Position numbers and translations under genes: made by a program. Under the pieces are notes generated by a model. It made no database searches and was not told the DNA's origin. It saw nothing but the letters and a program-made list of their open reading frames with translations. 64,000 nucleotides of DNA. It comes from Chloroflexota bacterium (lineage in GTDB: Bacteria; Chloroflexota; Dehalococcoidia; Lucifugimonadales; QGNO01). Where the stretch lies: the NCBI GenBank assembly GCA_003228195.2, contig QGNO01000001.1, positions 21,550-85,549 on the forward strand, in the 5' to 3' direction. Shown here piece by piece: positions 1 through 7,254 of this stretch. Numbering within the stretch: the first letter of the stretch is position 1; the number at the start of each line of letters is the position of its first letter.

Positions 1-185
1 CCAAAGCTTACCCAATGTGGGAGTACTGTGCCTAAGACGATGCCGGCTGCAACTCCCGCATCAATGGCATTTCCGCCTTGTTCTAAGATGCGATAACCAG
101 CTGCAGTTGCGAGCCAGTGTCCGGAAGACACCATATGAGTTGTCCCAGTAATTGCGGGTCTGTAAGAAGTTAGCCCAGAAGGCAA
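1..185 (-). CDS. gamma-glutamyltransferase-like protein, N-terminal part (runs off window)
   Basis: Only the first 61 or so codons are inside the window. The translation contains RPAITGTTHMVSSGHW and GGNAIDAGVAAG, which match the conserved N-terminus of gamma-glutamyltransferases (Ntn hydrolases that move or hydrolyse gamma-glutamyl groups). No ATG precedes the conserved block; the frame is closed upstream by the stop codon of pxpC at 240-242, so I infer a TTG start at 185, with an ATG at 134 less likely because it would remove the conserved RPAITG segment. It is the last visible gene of the pxpA-pxpB-pxpC run, which fits a role in gamma-glutamyl or 5-oxoproline salvage. The catalytic Thr lies outside the window, so activity cannot be judged. 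Confidence 0.7.
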   Translation of the reverse strand, partial: MPSGLTSYRPAITGTTHMVSSGHWLATAAGYRILEQGGNAIDAGVAAGIVLGTVLPHWVSF

Positions 186-239
186 TTTCCGCCTCCAAAA
201 AACAATTTTGGCTGATGGTAGGCTTCTAAGAGGGCAGTG

Positions 240-1355
240 TCAAGTGAAGTTTTGTTCCTCGACTTTCACATTGAAACTAAAAGAATGCCCATTTACCTTG
301 GCGTGGATGGTAGTGCGTTTTGAAGATGGAGCGGCCTCAGGTGATAATCTGGTTTCAACGGCGTAGTTTTCATTGTCTAAGGATACGGTGAAATGCTGTT
401 TCGAAAAGAAGGAGGGTGCTAACTGCGCAACTCTTTTGATAATATCCGCTTCTTTCATTAATTTCCCTAAACTTCTATTCACGGTTGTTTTGCGGAATTG
501 AATAATGTCCCCTGGCGCCGCTTGGGCAAGCGCAGCTATGTCGGAACTAATCACAGTTCCTATTTTGGTATAGCCCCCGGTAGTACCTCTATCAGACATA
601 AGAATGATCGGAAGTCCATCACCGGTTACTTGGATGGCTCCGAAAGGAATTCCATCTGAGATAATGTCCGCCCCTCGTTTATGTTGAACTTTCGGCCCTG
701 TCAATCTGTAGCCTATTCGATCGGATTGAGTGGTAATCTCATATTCGGATTTAAACAGTGTATTAATACCTTTTTCAGTGAATGCATTATCTTGCGGCCC
801 CAAGATCACATCTAGTTTGTGAGAATGTCCGTATTGCGGGACGAACTTTTGTGGTAAATAACGCCCCTCTATTCGACTTGGCACGGGCGAATTTGAAAGT
901 ACGTCACCAGTTGATAGTTGTCGTCCATGGAACCCACCGATTTTCGCTCTAGTATAGGTCGAGCGACTACCCAAAATAGGCTCGACATTTATTCCTCCAG
1001 CCACTGATAGGTATGCTCTCGCACCATCCTTGATGTCCCCAAAGGTTAGGATAGAGCCTTGTTGCGCAACAGTTGCCTCCCACATTGGTATGGGTTCGCC
1101 ATCTAACGCAGGACTTAGATTACCCCCTGTAATAGCTATAAGGTTATCGTTGACAAATTTGAGATCTGGGCCTACCAGAGTTATTTCCAGACCTGCTTGA
1201 TATTGCTCATTGCCTACCAGCAGGTTCGCTATCCTTAATGAGAATAGATCCATTGCCCCAGAGACTGGTACTCCGTAACGCTGATATCCGTAACGACCTA
1301 AATCTTGGATAGTTGTGAACAGCCCCCCAGCAATAACCTCTATGAATTTGTTCAT
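240..1355 (-). CDS. pxpC: 5-oxoprolinase subunit C (biotin-dependent carboxyltransferase-like, KipA family)
   Basis: 371 residues. PxpC is one of three subunits of the ATP-dependent bacterial 5-oxoprolinase that opens 5-oxoproline to glutamate. Family signatures are visible: QDLGRYGYQRYGVPVSGAMD near residues 17-36 and SDRGTTGGYTKIGTVISSD near residues 255-273. The ATG start overlaps the stop of pxpB by four bases, indicating translational coupling. Despite the biotin-carboxylase-like family name, no biotin domain is present. Order in the transcript is pxpA, pxpB, pxpC, then the gamma-glutamyltransferase-like gene. A role in urea amidolyase-like chemistry is less likely because pxpA is adjacent. 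Confidence 0.88.
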   Translation of the reverse strand: MNKFIEVIAGGLFTTIQDLGRYGYQRYGVPVSGAMDLFSLRIANLLVGNEQYQAGLEITLVGPDLKFVNDNLIAITGGNLSPALDGEPIPMWEATVAQQGSILTFGDIKDGARAYLSVAGGINVEPILGSRSTYTRAKIGGFHGRQLSTGDVLSNSPVPSRIEGRYLPQKFVPQYGHSHKLDVILGPQDNAFTEKGINTLFKSEYEITTQSDRIGYRLTGPKVQHKRGADIISDGIPFGAIQVTGDGLPIILMSDRGTTGGYTKIGTVISSDIAALAQAAPGDIIQFRKTTVNRSLGKLMKEADIIKRVAQLAPSFFSKQHFTVSLDNENYAVETRLSPEAAPSSKRTTIHAKVNGHSFSFNVKVEEQNFT

Positions 1356-2068
1356 TGGTTTGTTTGCTCGAATTCAAGTTGGTTATTTTCGCTTGCTATT
1401 CGTTCGTATTCCTCGGAAGAGATTGGGGTAAATCTTATATAGTCGCCTGGTTCAACTATTACCGGTGGGTTTTTCGTGGGGTCAAATAGTTTGACAGGAG
1501 TTCGTCCTATAAGCTGCCATCCGCCGGGACTTTCAATGGGATAAATCCCTGTTTGTTGTTCCGCGATGCCAACCGATCCCGCAGGAATTTCAGTTCTGGG
1601 TGTTTGTAATCTAGGTGTCACTATTCTGTCTGACAGCCCTCCCAAATATGTAAAACCAGGAGTGAAGCCCATTGCGTAAACGAGATAATCGTTACTTGAA
1701 TGGATATCTATTACCTCTAGTTCCGTAAGTCCGTTGAATTGGGCCACGTAACTCAATTCGGGCCCATAATTACCCCCATAAACAGTAGGTATTTCTATTG
1801 TTCTAGGTGATTCTACAACGGAATCGTTTATGGCTTTTCCGAGCTCTTTTATCTTAATTGTTAAATCATTCAACGAGGAGATTAATGGGTCATAATTAAT
1901 CAGGATCGAACAGTAAGCGGGTACGATGTCCAGAACCGCTGGAATCTGTTGTTTTTCTAAAGCGATGGCTAAGTTTCGAACAGTTAAGTTAATTTCTGGG
2001 GATATTGTGTCACCGACTTTAATAGCAAGTGCCCTGTCTCCAGCGGGGGCGATAGTTAGTCGGGGCAT
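1352..2068 (-). CDS. pxpB: 5-oxoprolinase subunit B (KipI/allophanate hydrolase subunit 1 family)
   Basis: 238 residues, normal length for PxpB. The protein carries YAMGFTPGFTYLGGL and the TPRTEIPAGSVGIAEQQTGIYP-type segment (residues about 132-180) typical of the family. It is thought to form a complex with PxpC and act with PxpA in ATP-dependent opening of 5-oxoproline. The ATG lies 3 bases after the pxpA stop and the gene overlaps pxpC by four bases, so the three are clearly one transcript. Alternative family members inhibit sporulation kinases (KipI), but the pxpA neighbour favours the metabolic role. Confidence 0.88.
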   Translation of the reverse strand: MPRLTIAPAGDRALAIKVGDTISPEINLTVRNLAIALEKQQIPAVLDIVPAYCSILINYDPLISSLNDLTIKIKELGKAINDSVVESPRTIEIPTVYGGNYGPELSYVAQFNGLTELEVIDIHSSNDYLVYAMGFTPGFTYLGGLSDRIVTPRLQTPRTEIPAGSVGIAEQQTGIYPIESPGGWQLIGRTPVKLFDPTKNPPVIVEPGDYIRFTPISSEEYERIASENNQLEFEQTNQ

Positions 2069-2071
2069 TGA

Positions 2072-2836
2072 TTATATTATCTCACTCAGGTTTGTTATAT
2101 TGACCCCGACAGACTCCAGCCCCGATTTGACAGCCTTCGCCATTTCTATTGCCCCTGGAGTATCTCCGTGAAGACAAAGTGTATCGGCTCTTATACTCAC
2201 ATCTTCGCCGGTTATGGCTTTCACTTTTCCTTCTGTAACCATCTGGATGCTTCTCTCAACCACCTCTGCCAAGTCGTGTATAATAGATCCAGGCTTTGAT
2301 CTCGATACTAGGGTTCCGTCTGCGTTCAATGCCCTGTCTGCGAATGCCTCCTCAGCCACTTTAAGCCCCATGCTCCGGGCTAAATCGGCCCATGGACTAC
2401 CAGCCAATACGATTATAATCATCTCGGGGTCCGTTCCTAGAACGGCTTCATTAATAGCCTTCGCTAAGTCAGTATTATCAACAGCCATATTGTACATTGC
2501 GCCGTGCGGCTTCACATGTTGTAGCCGGTAACTTTTTGTGAATGCTTGCAATGCCCCTATTTGATAAGCAACGTCGTTATGTGCTTCTGTGGGTGTCACT
2601 GACATATTACGACGTCCAAAGCCTTGTAGATCTGGAAATCCGGGATGCGCTCCAACGGCGACCCTATGTTTCTCAGCGAGCTCTACCGTGTATCGCATTG
2701 ATTGCGGGTCTCCAGCATGGAACCCGCATGCGACACTCGCAGACGTGATGTATTTGATCACCTCTTCATCACAGCCTAGCTTGTATTGGCCGAAGCTTTC
2801 TCCCATGTCGCAATTGAAATCAACTACTACTGTCAT
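2072..2836 (-). CDS. pxpA: 5-oxoprolinase subunit A (LamB/YcsF family)
   Basis: About 254 residues. Conserved LamB/YcsF motifs include DFNCDMGESFG near the N-terminus, VACGFHAGDP, and KPHGAMYN. PxpA is the subunit proposed to act on 5-oxoproline together with PxpBC. GTG at 2839 and ATG at 2836 are adjacent possible starts; the upstream GGAGG is 4 bases from the ATG and only 1 from the GTG, so I use the ATG. First gene of the operon; the 137-base gap to the divergent oadG-like gene must hold promoters for both directions. Confidence 0.9.
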   Translation of the reverse strand: MTVVVDFNCDMGESFGQYKLGCDEEVIKYITSASVACGFHAGDPQSMRYTVELAEKHRVAVGAHPGFPDLQGFGRRNMSVTPTEAHNDVAYQIGALQAFTKSYRLQHVKPHGAMYNMAVDNTDLAKAINEAVLGTDPEMIIIVLAGSPWADLARSMGLKVAEEAFADRALNADGTLVSRSKPGSIIHDLAEVVERSIQMVTEGKVKAITGEDVSIRADTLCLHGDTPGAIEMAKAVKSGLESVGVNITNLSEII

Positions 2837-2973
2837 CACGCCTCCGTTATCGTGGTTCGCCTAGCGAGCTGACACGAATCACTGTATCGTAATGCCGTCA
2901 GCTGGTTATATACTATCAGCATAGCATTTTTGGTTGACTATAAGTTTTGGCTTGAGAGGTAAGCCGATTCAAA

Positions 2974-3222
2974 ATGAAAATTGAGGGAATTGAGCAAGCT
3001 ATAGAAGTGACCTTACTAGGTCTTTCCACTGCTTTCGTGGGAGTAATTGGGCTGATGGGGTTGATATTCGTTATAGGGCGGCTCCTTGATTCAGAATGGT
3101 TCAAGACCAGAATTTTCAACTATATGGGAAAACGGGCTGAGGAAAAAGGAATGGCGGCCGCTTTGGGTGTTGGATTGTTGGTGGCTCAACAGAAACAAGA
3201 AACACCAGACGATAGCCGATAG
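2974..3222 (+). CDS. Na+-pump decarboxylase gamma subunit (OadG-like)
   Basis: 82 residues. One membrane segment spans about residues 10-36 and is followed by a short charged cytoplasmic tail, the architecture of OadG/MmdD small subunits that hold Na+-translocating decarboxylases together. Sequence identity of such small subunits is low, so the call rests mainly on position: it lies 8 bases upstream of an unmistakable beta subunit, with a biotin carrier next. First gene of a three-gene plus-strand operon. Confidence 0.7.
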   Translation: MKIEGIEQAIEVTLLGLSTAFVGVIGLMGLIFVIGRLLDSEWFKTRIFNYMGKRAEEKGMAAALGVGLLVAQQKQETPDDSR

Positions 3223-3230
3223 GAATTGAT

Positions 3231-4409
3231 GTGCTGGGCCTTACTCAATATATAAATCAGACGGGTTTCTTTAATCTATCTTTAGGGAACCTGCTGCTAA
3301 TTTTGGTCGGATTAGTTTTTATATACTTGGCCATTGCGAAGAAAACAGAACCCTACGAGTTGTTGCCTATAGGTTTTGGAATAATACTTGCGAACCTACC
3401 GCTAAACACTTTGACCCAAATAGCAGATGGAGATCCTATGGCTCCAATCGCCCTGCAGAAGTCAGGTATTCTGGGGCTCACTTTCCACTTTGCGCTGTCC
3501 TTTTGGAATATATTGCCACCGTTGATCTTTTTGGGACTCGGCGCACTCACAGATTTTACACCGATTATTGCTAAGCCGAAGACGTTGCTGTTGGGAGCTG
3601 CTGCTCAGATCGGGATTTTCGTAGCGTTCTGGGGAGCTTTATTTATTAGTGTGGTTCCAGCACTCGGAGTCAAATTCTCTATTGAAGAAGCTGCAGCAAT
3701 AAGTATTATTGGCGGAGCTGATGGACCAACCACAATATTTCTCTCAGCGATACTCGCTCCCGATTTATTGGGCAGAACGGCTGTAGTAGCTTACTCTTAC
3801 ATGGCAGGCTTGGTGTTCATACAGCCGCCATTAATGAGACTGCTTACTAGTAGAAAAGAAAGGCAGATCGTAATGTCACCGCCGAGAGAAGTTTCCAGGG
3901 TTGAAAAACTAACATTTCCGATAGTTGGAATGATAATTATTATACTTTTAGTCCCGAATGCCGCACCATTGATCGGAATGTTTATGCTCGGCAATATCAT
4001 GGCTGTTAGCGGTGTTGTGCCAAGGCTTAGTAGTGCCGCATCTAATGAAGTCATAAATGTAGTTACTATATTCTTGATGGTGACGGTGGGATCGCAGCTT
4101 TCTGCTGAAAGAGTGCTTCATATTGAAACACTGGCAATACTTGCGCTTGGTCTGATTGCATTAGCGTTTGGAACCACTGGCGGTATAGTTTTAGCGAAGG
4201 TTATCAATTTGCTATCGAAAGAGAAGATAAATCCATTGATAGGTGCAGCCGGCGTATCGGCCGTTCCGATGGCGGCTAGGATTGCCCATTCAGAAGGGCA
4301 GAAGGCGAATCCAGAAAACTTTCTTTTACCTCATGCCATGGGGCCTAATGTTGCTGGGGTGATTGGATCAGCTGTTGTGGCCGGAGTTTTCACCTCACTG
4401 TTGGGTTAA
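3231..4409 (+). CDS. Na+-translocating decarboxylase beta subunit (OadB/MmdB/GcdB family)
   Basis: 392 residues, polytopic. The subunit decarboxylates carboxybiotin and exports Na+ across the membrane. The family signature GGADGPTTIFLS is at residues 161-172, including the Asp that is essential in oxaloacetate decarboxylase, and GAAGVSAVPMAARI is conserved near residues 338-351. The start is GTG at 3231 with AGGA upstream; an ATG two bases earlier is out of frame. Substrate (oxaloacetate, methylmalonyl-CoA or glutaconyl-CoA) cannot be told from beta. No carboxyltransferase alpha subunit is in the window. Confidence 0.92.
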   Translation: MLGLTQYINQTGFFNLSLGNLLLILVGLVFIYLAIAKKTEPYELLPIGFGIILANLPLNTLTQIADGDPMAPIALQKSGILGLTFHFALSFWNILPPLIFLGLGALTDFTPIIAKPKTLLLGAAAQIGIFVAFWGALFISVVPALGVKFSIEEAAAISIIGGADGPTTIFLSAILAPDLLGRTAVVAYSYMAGLVFIQPPLMRLLTSRKERQIVMSPPREVSRVEKLTFPIVGMIIIILLVPNAAPLIGMFMLGNIMAVSGVVPRLSSAASNEVINVVTIFLMVTVGSQLSAERVLHIETLAILALGLIALAFGTTGGIVLAKVINLLSKEKINPLIGAAGVSAVPMAARIAHSEGQKANPENFLLPHAMGPNVAGVIGSAVVAGVFTSLLG

Positions 4410-4411
4410 TA

Positions 4412-4801
4412 ATGAATAAACGGGTTAGGGTCAAAGTTCGCGATAAGTGGTATGAAGTAGAGTTAAGCGGAAATTTGGCTAACCCCATTAAGGTGTTGGT
4501 TGATGGTGATCCTGTAGAGGTGTTTGTAGAAGGTCTTCATGAAAACGAAATTCCGGAAACGTACTCTGCAGTAACTGGGGCCGACACAATAACAGAAGTC
4601 AGATCGCCTATGCCTGGATTGATAGTGTCCGTTAATGTTGAAATAGGGCAGAAAGTGCAACAGGGTGAAGCCCTGTGTGTTCTTGAGGCGATAAAACTAC
4701 AGCAGGCGATAAGATCGCCAGTTGGGGCAGTGGTGCGGGCAATACATGTCGCCGTCAATCAGGAAGTATCCGTCGGGACCTCGTTGATAGATCTAATTTA
4801 A
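4412..4801 (+). CDS. biotin carboxyl carrier protein for the decarboxylase pump
   Basis: 129 residues. A flexible N-terminal half is followed by a biotinyl domain (about residues 60-129) with RSPMPGLIVSV and the hairpin CVLEAIKLQQAIRSP. The biotinyl lysine should be K95. The usual A/V-M-K-M context is here A-I-K-L, so both methionines flanking the lysine are replaced. The gene starts 2 bases after the beta subunit stop. It probably shuttles the carboxyl group between an alpha subunit encoded elsewhere and the membrane beta subunit. Its stop codon overlaps the stop of the convergent DMT gene. Confidence 0.85.
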   Translation: MNKRVRVKVRDKWYEVELSGNLANPIKVLVDGDPVEVFVEGLHENEIPETYSAVTGADTITEVRSPMPGLIVSVNVEIGQKVQQGEALCVLEAIKLQQAIRSPVGAVVRAIHVAVNQEVSVGTSLIDLI

Positions 4802-5709
4802 CTCCCAAGCTTTTGAGTCCTCCCGTGCTTTATAGCCGTATATATTCCGGAAAGTATCAAGAATCCGCCTAGAATAGTGGATAAACTAGGAGTTTCTGAT
4901 AGGAATATTGCGGCAGCGCCTGTAGCAAGAACAGGCTCCGCCATAACTGCAATTGCGACAGTAGTAGCCGTCACATGGCCGAGCGACCAATTTAACAGTG
5001 AGTGTCCTATCGCCTGCGGAACTAATCCTAAGATTAATATCCACAAGTATGTTTCTGCAGAGTAACCCGTAAAAGAGACTTCCATAATTAGAGTTATTGC
5101 AAATAGGATAAAGGTAGCACCTGTATACACTAGAGAGTTGTATGTTAATGAGGGGACGTGGCTCCGTAATCTTCGCCCGGCCAACATATAACCGGCAACT
5201 GAGAGGGCACCAAGAAATGCAAGGAAGTCACCGGCTAGCGCTGTCCCACTACCTGAATCGCCGATCGCAATTACGCCTCCCCCCACAATTCCAATGCCTG
5301 TTCCAATTACAGTATGTCTGTGGATTGGCTCTTTGAATAAACCTCTTGATGCGATCGATAGTATGAAAGGGCTTGTAGTAACTAACACTACTGAGCTGGC
5401 TACTGACGTGTATTCAAGGGACAGAATCCAAGCCCAGAAGTGCATGGAAAGGCAAATTGCAGATATCACGATAATTGGCATGTCTCGTTTGGTAATGCGT
5501 GATAAGTAGTTAGTTCCATGCCTGTACCACGAACCCATAGCTATGCCGAGCATAACCGAAGCACCAATCGCCATTCTATAAGAAGCTATAATTAAGGGTG
5601 GAGCATCAGCGAGACGAATGAATAGTGCAGCCGAAGACACCGATATTACTCCGATGATTATCCCAACATTCAGGTTTGAGTTAATGGGTTTGTATCGCAA
5701 GCTATCCAA
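4798..5709 (-). CDS. EamA/DMT-superfamily permease
   Basis: 303 residues with about ten predicted membrane segments arranged as two EamA repeats. The second repeat ends with the AEPVLATGAAAIFLSE stretch typical of the family. Members export or import metabolites such as amino acids; the substrate here is unknown. The assigned start is TTG with no convincing ribosome site, so a few N-terminal residues are uncertain. It is the last gene of a minus-strand run beginning at nfeD. Stops are shared with the convergent biotin carrier gene, so no terminator fits between them. Confidence 0.85.
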   Translation of the reverse strand: MDSLRYKPINSNLNVGIIIGVISVSSAALFIRLADAPPLIIASYRMAIGASVMLGIAMGSWYRHGTNYLSRITKRDMPIIVISAICLSMHFWAWILSLEYTSVASSVVLVTTSPFILSIASRGLFKEPIHRHTVIGTGIGIVGGGVIAIGDSGSGTALAGDFLAFLGALSVAGYMLAGRRLRSHVPSLTYNSLVYTGATFILFAITLIMEVSFTGYSAETYLWILILGLVPQAIGHSLLNWSLGHVTATTVAIAVMAEPVLATGAAAIFLSETPSLSTILGGFLILSGIYTAIKHGRTQKLGS

Positions 5710-5744
5710 CCTACAACATAGAACGTGCGTTTGTTCGGGACATA

Positions 5745-6458
5745 TTACTTGTCAGCTATTTCTATTCGTAGCCGTTTATTGATTCGCCCCTTACTTTCAT
5801 GGCCTACGACTCGTATTAGTCCGACCTCTGTAGTGTTGGCTACGTGTGTGCCGCCATCTGCTTGCATGTCAAGGTTATGTATGTTGACCACTCGGATCTG
5901 TTTTATATCAGTGGGCAAAAGGTTGATTTTAGTGCGTATAAGGTCTGGAATTTTCATCGCCTGTTCACGTTCAAGGAAATCTGTAGATACTGGTCTCGAA
6001 GCGGCTACTTCGGCATTAACCTTTTGTTCTACATCCTTAGCGAAATCGGCGGACATGTGCTCCAACTCGAAGTCCATTCGTGCCTTCAGTGGCTGCATGT
6101 CTCCTCCTGTTACCAGTGCCCCATAGTCTCTCCATATTATCCCACAAAGGATATGCAGACCGGTGTGCGTTCGCATTAGTTGATAGCGCCTTCCCCAGTT
6201 TATTACCCCGGTAATTTCTGTGCCTATTTCTGGTGTTTCTCCATCAATTACATGGATGAGGCTAGCATAATTCCGCTTTATTCTTGTGACGGAATATTCG
6301 ATGGATCCAGCTTTCAGGATTCCCTCATCACTGGGCTGGCCGCCGCCACCCGGGTAGAAGGCAGACTGATGTAATATCACTCCACCGTCCACTTTTTCGA
6401 CTATTGTTGCGTGGAATTCTTTAAGATAACTGTCCTCGTGGTACAGAGGTCTAGTCAT
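5745..6458 (-). CDS. alaX: trans-editing Ala-tRNA deacylase of the AlaX-M type
   Basis: 237 residues. AlaX proteins hydrolyse Ser- or Gly-tRNA(Ala). The N-terminal part holds SAFYPGGGGQPSDEG (residues 32-46), and the editing core has H98-x3-H102 (HTGLH) and DGGTHVANTTEVG at 201-213. In AlaRS editing sites the zinc-binding second motif is C-x3-H; here the first position is D201 while H205 is kept. The start overlaps the upstream gene's stop as ATGA, so the two are translationally coupled. A full AlaRS is not in the window. Confidence 0.87.
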   Translation of the reverse strand: MTRPLYHEDSYLKEFHATIVEKVDGGVILHQSAFYPGGGGQPSDEGILKAGSIEYSVTRIKRNYASLIHVIDGETPEIGTEITGVINWGRRYQLMRTHTGLHILCGIIWRDYGALVTGGDMQPLKARMDFELEHMSADFAKDVEQKVNAEVAASRPVSTDFLEREQAMKIPDLIRTKINLLPTDIKQIRVVNIHNLDMQADGGTHVANTTEVGLIRVVGHESKGRINKRLRIEIADK

Positions 6459-7222
6459 GATGATTCTGGGGATTCTTTTTGTAGTTCCTCTATCATTTTT
6501 TCGAGTTCCCCAAGGCCGTCCAAATTCTCATCTACTATTTTGTAACATCGGTCAAGGTAAAATTGTGCGAGCTTAGAGTTGTTTGGTCCAGGTTGGCTAA
6601 CCGCATCTACTATTTGGGGTATGTGGTACTTTTCCGGCAAGTGTTTTGTTAGCAGAGTGATTTCACCTTCGGACTCCTCTATAAGGCGCTTGTCAGCCCC
6701 CTCAACGGCAAACTGGAGTTTGCTAAGTAATTTGGCCAGTTCTCCCAATTTGTCTCTTTCACTCATTAGTGAAAGCATAACCTCGCCGACGTCCAAGTCT
6801 GAGCTTGAATCTATTGGAGAAGAATTACTACTATCTGACATCGACATGTGCTGAATAGCATTTTGGTACATTGATGCGTATGTTTGAACCGCGTCATTAA
6901 CCTGATTTGCTGCGTCTAGTGGGTCATCTTCCCGGACGTTTCCGGCATATATAAGATCGTCACCACGAAAGTCTGCAAGGCGCTCAAGATATTCGAAATG
7001 TGGTACTTCTTCAGGGACTGGAGGAATTGCGAAAGATGAGAACTCATCAATCCCAGACGATTTCATTTGAGACGCAAGGAAGGGAGGCACATATTTGCTG
7101 ATGTCCAGCTCAAGCGGCAACACTGCCAAGTATGTTGCCAGGATTTTTTCCCCAGCTAGGTAGTAAAGTAGTGCATGACCTTTGGGTTGGTCTTTGCTCC
7201 CTTTCTCGAAAGTTAAGTCCAT
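6455..7222 (-). CDS. conserved-looking hypothetical protein, acidic, coupled to alaX
   Basis: 255 residues; I do not recognise the family. The N-terminal 40 residues are hydrophobic and may be a beta-rich fold (GHALLYYLAGEKILATYLAV). The middle (residues about 130-150) is a low-complexity Ser/Asp linker. The C-terminal half is helical and Glu/Lys/Leu-rich with coiled-coil character. No signal peptide, metal motif or nucleotide motif is visible. Its stop overlaps the alaX start by four bases. It could be a regulatory or scaffolding protein, but no function can be assigned from sequence. Confidence 0.8.
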   Translation of the reverse strand: MDLTFEKGSKDQPKGHALLYYLAGEKILATYLAVLPLELDISKYVPPFLASQMKSSGIDEFSSFAIPPVPEEVPHFEYLERLADFRGDDLIYAGNVREDDPLDAANQVNDAVQTYASMYQNAIQHMSMSDSSNSSPIDSSSDLDVGEVMLSLMSERDKLGELAKLLSKLQFAVEGADKRLIEESEGEITLLTKHLPEKYHIPQIVDAVSQPGPNNSKLAQFYLDRCYKIVDENLDGLGELEKMIEELQKESPESS

Positions 7223-7254
7223 TAATACATCATAACCTATTTAAGTACATTTGA

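Noticed and set aside
240..2068. PxpB/PxpC as the missing biotin-dependent carboxyltransferase for the Na+ pump
   Set aside because: Despite the family name they belong to the 5-oxoprolinase set with pxpA, are on the opposite strand, and have no 5S-type carboxyltransferase motifs.
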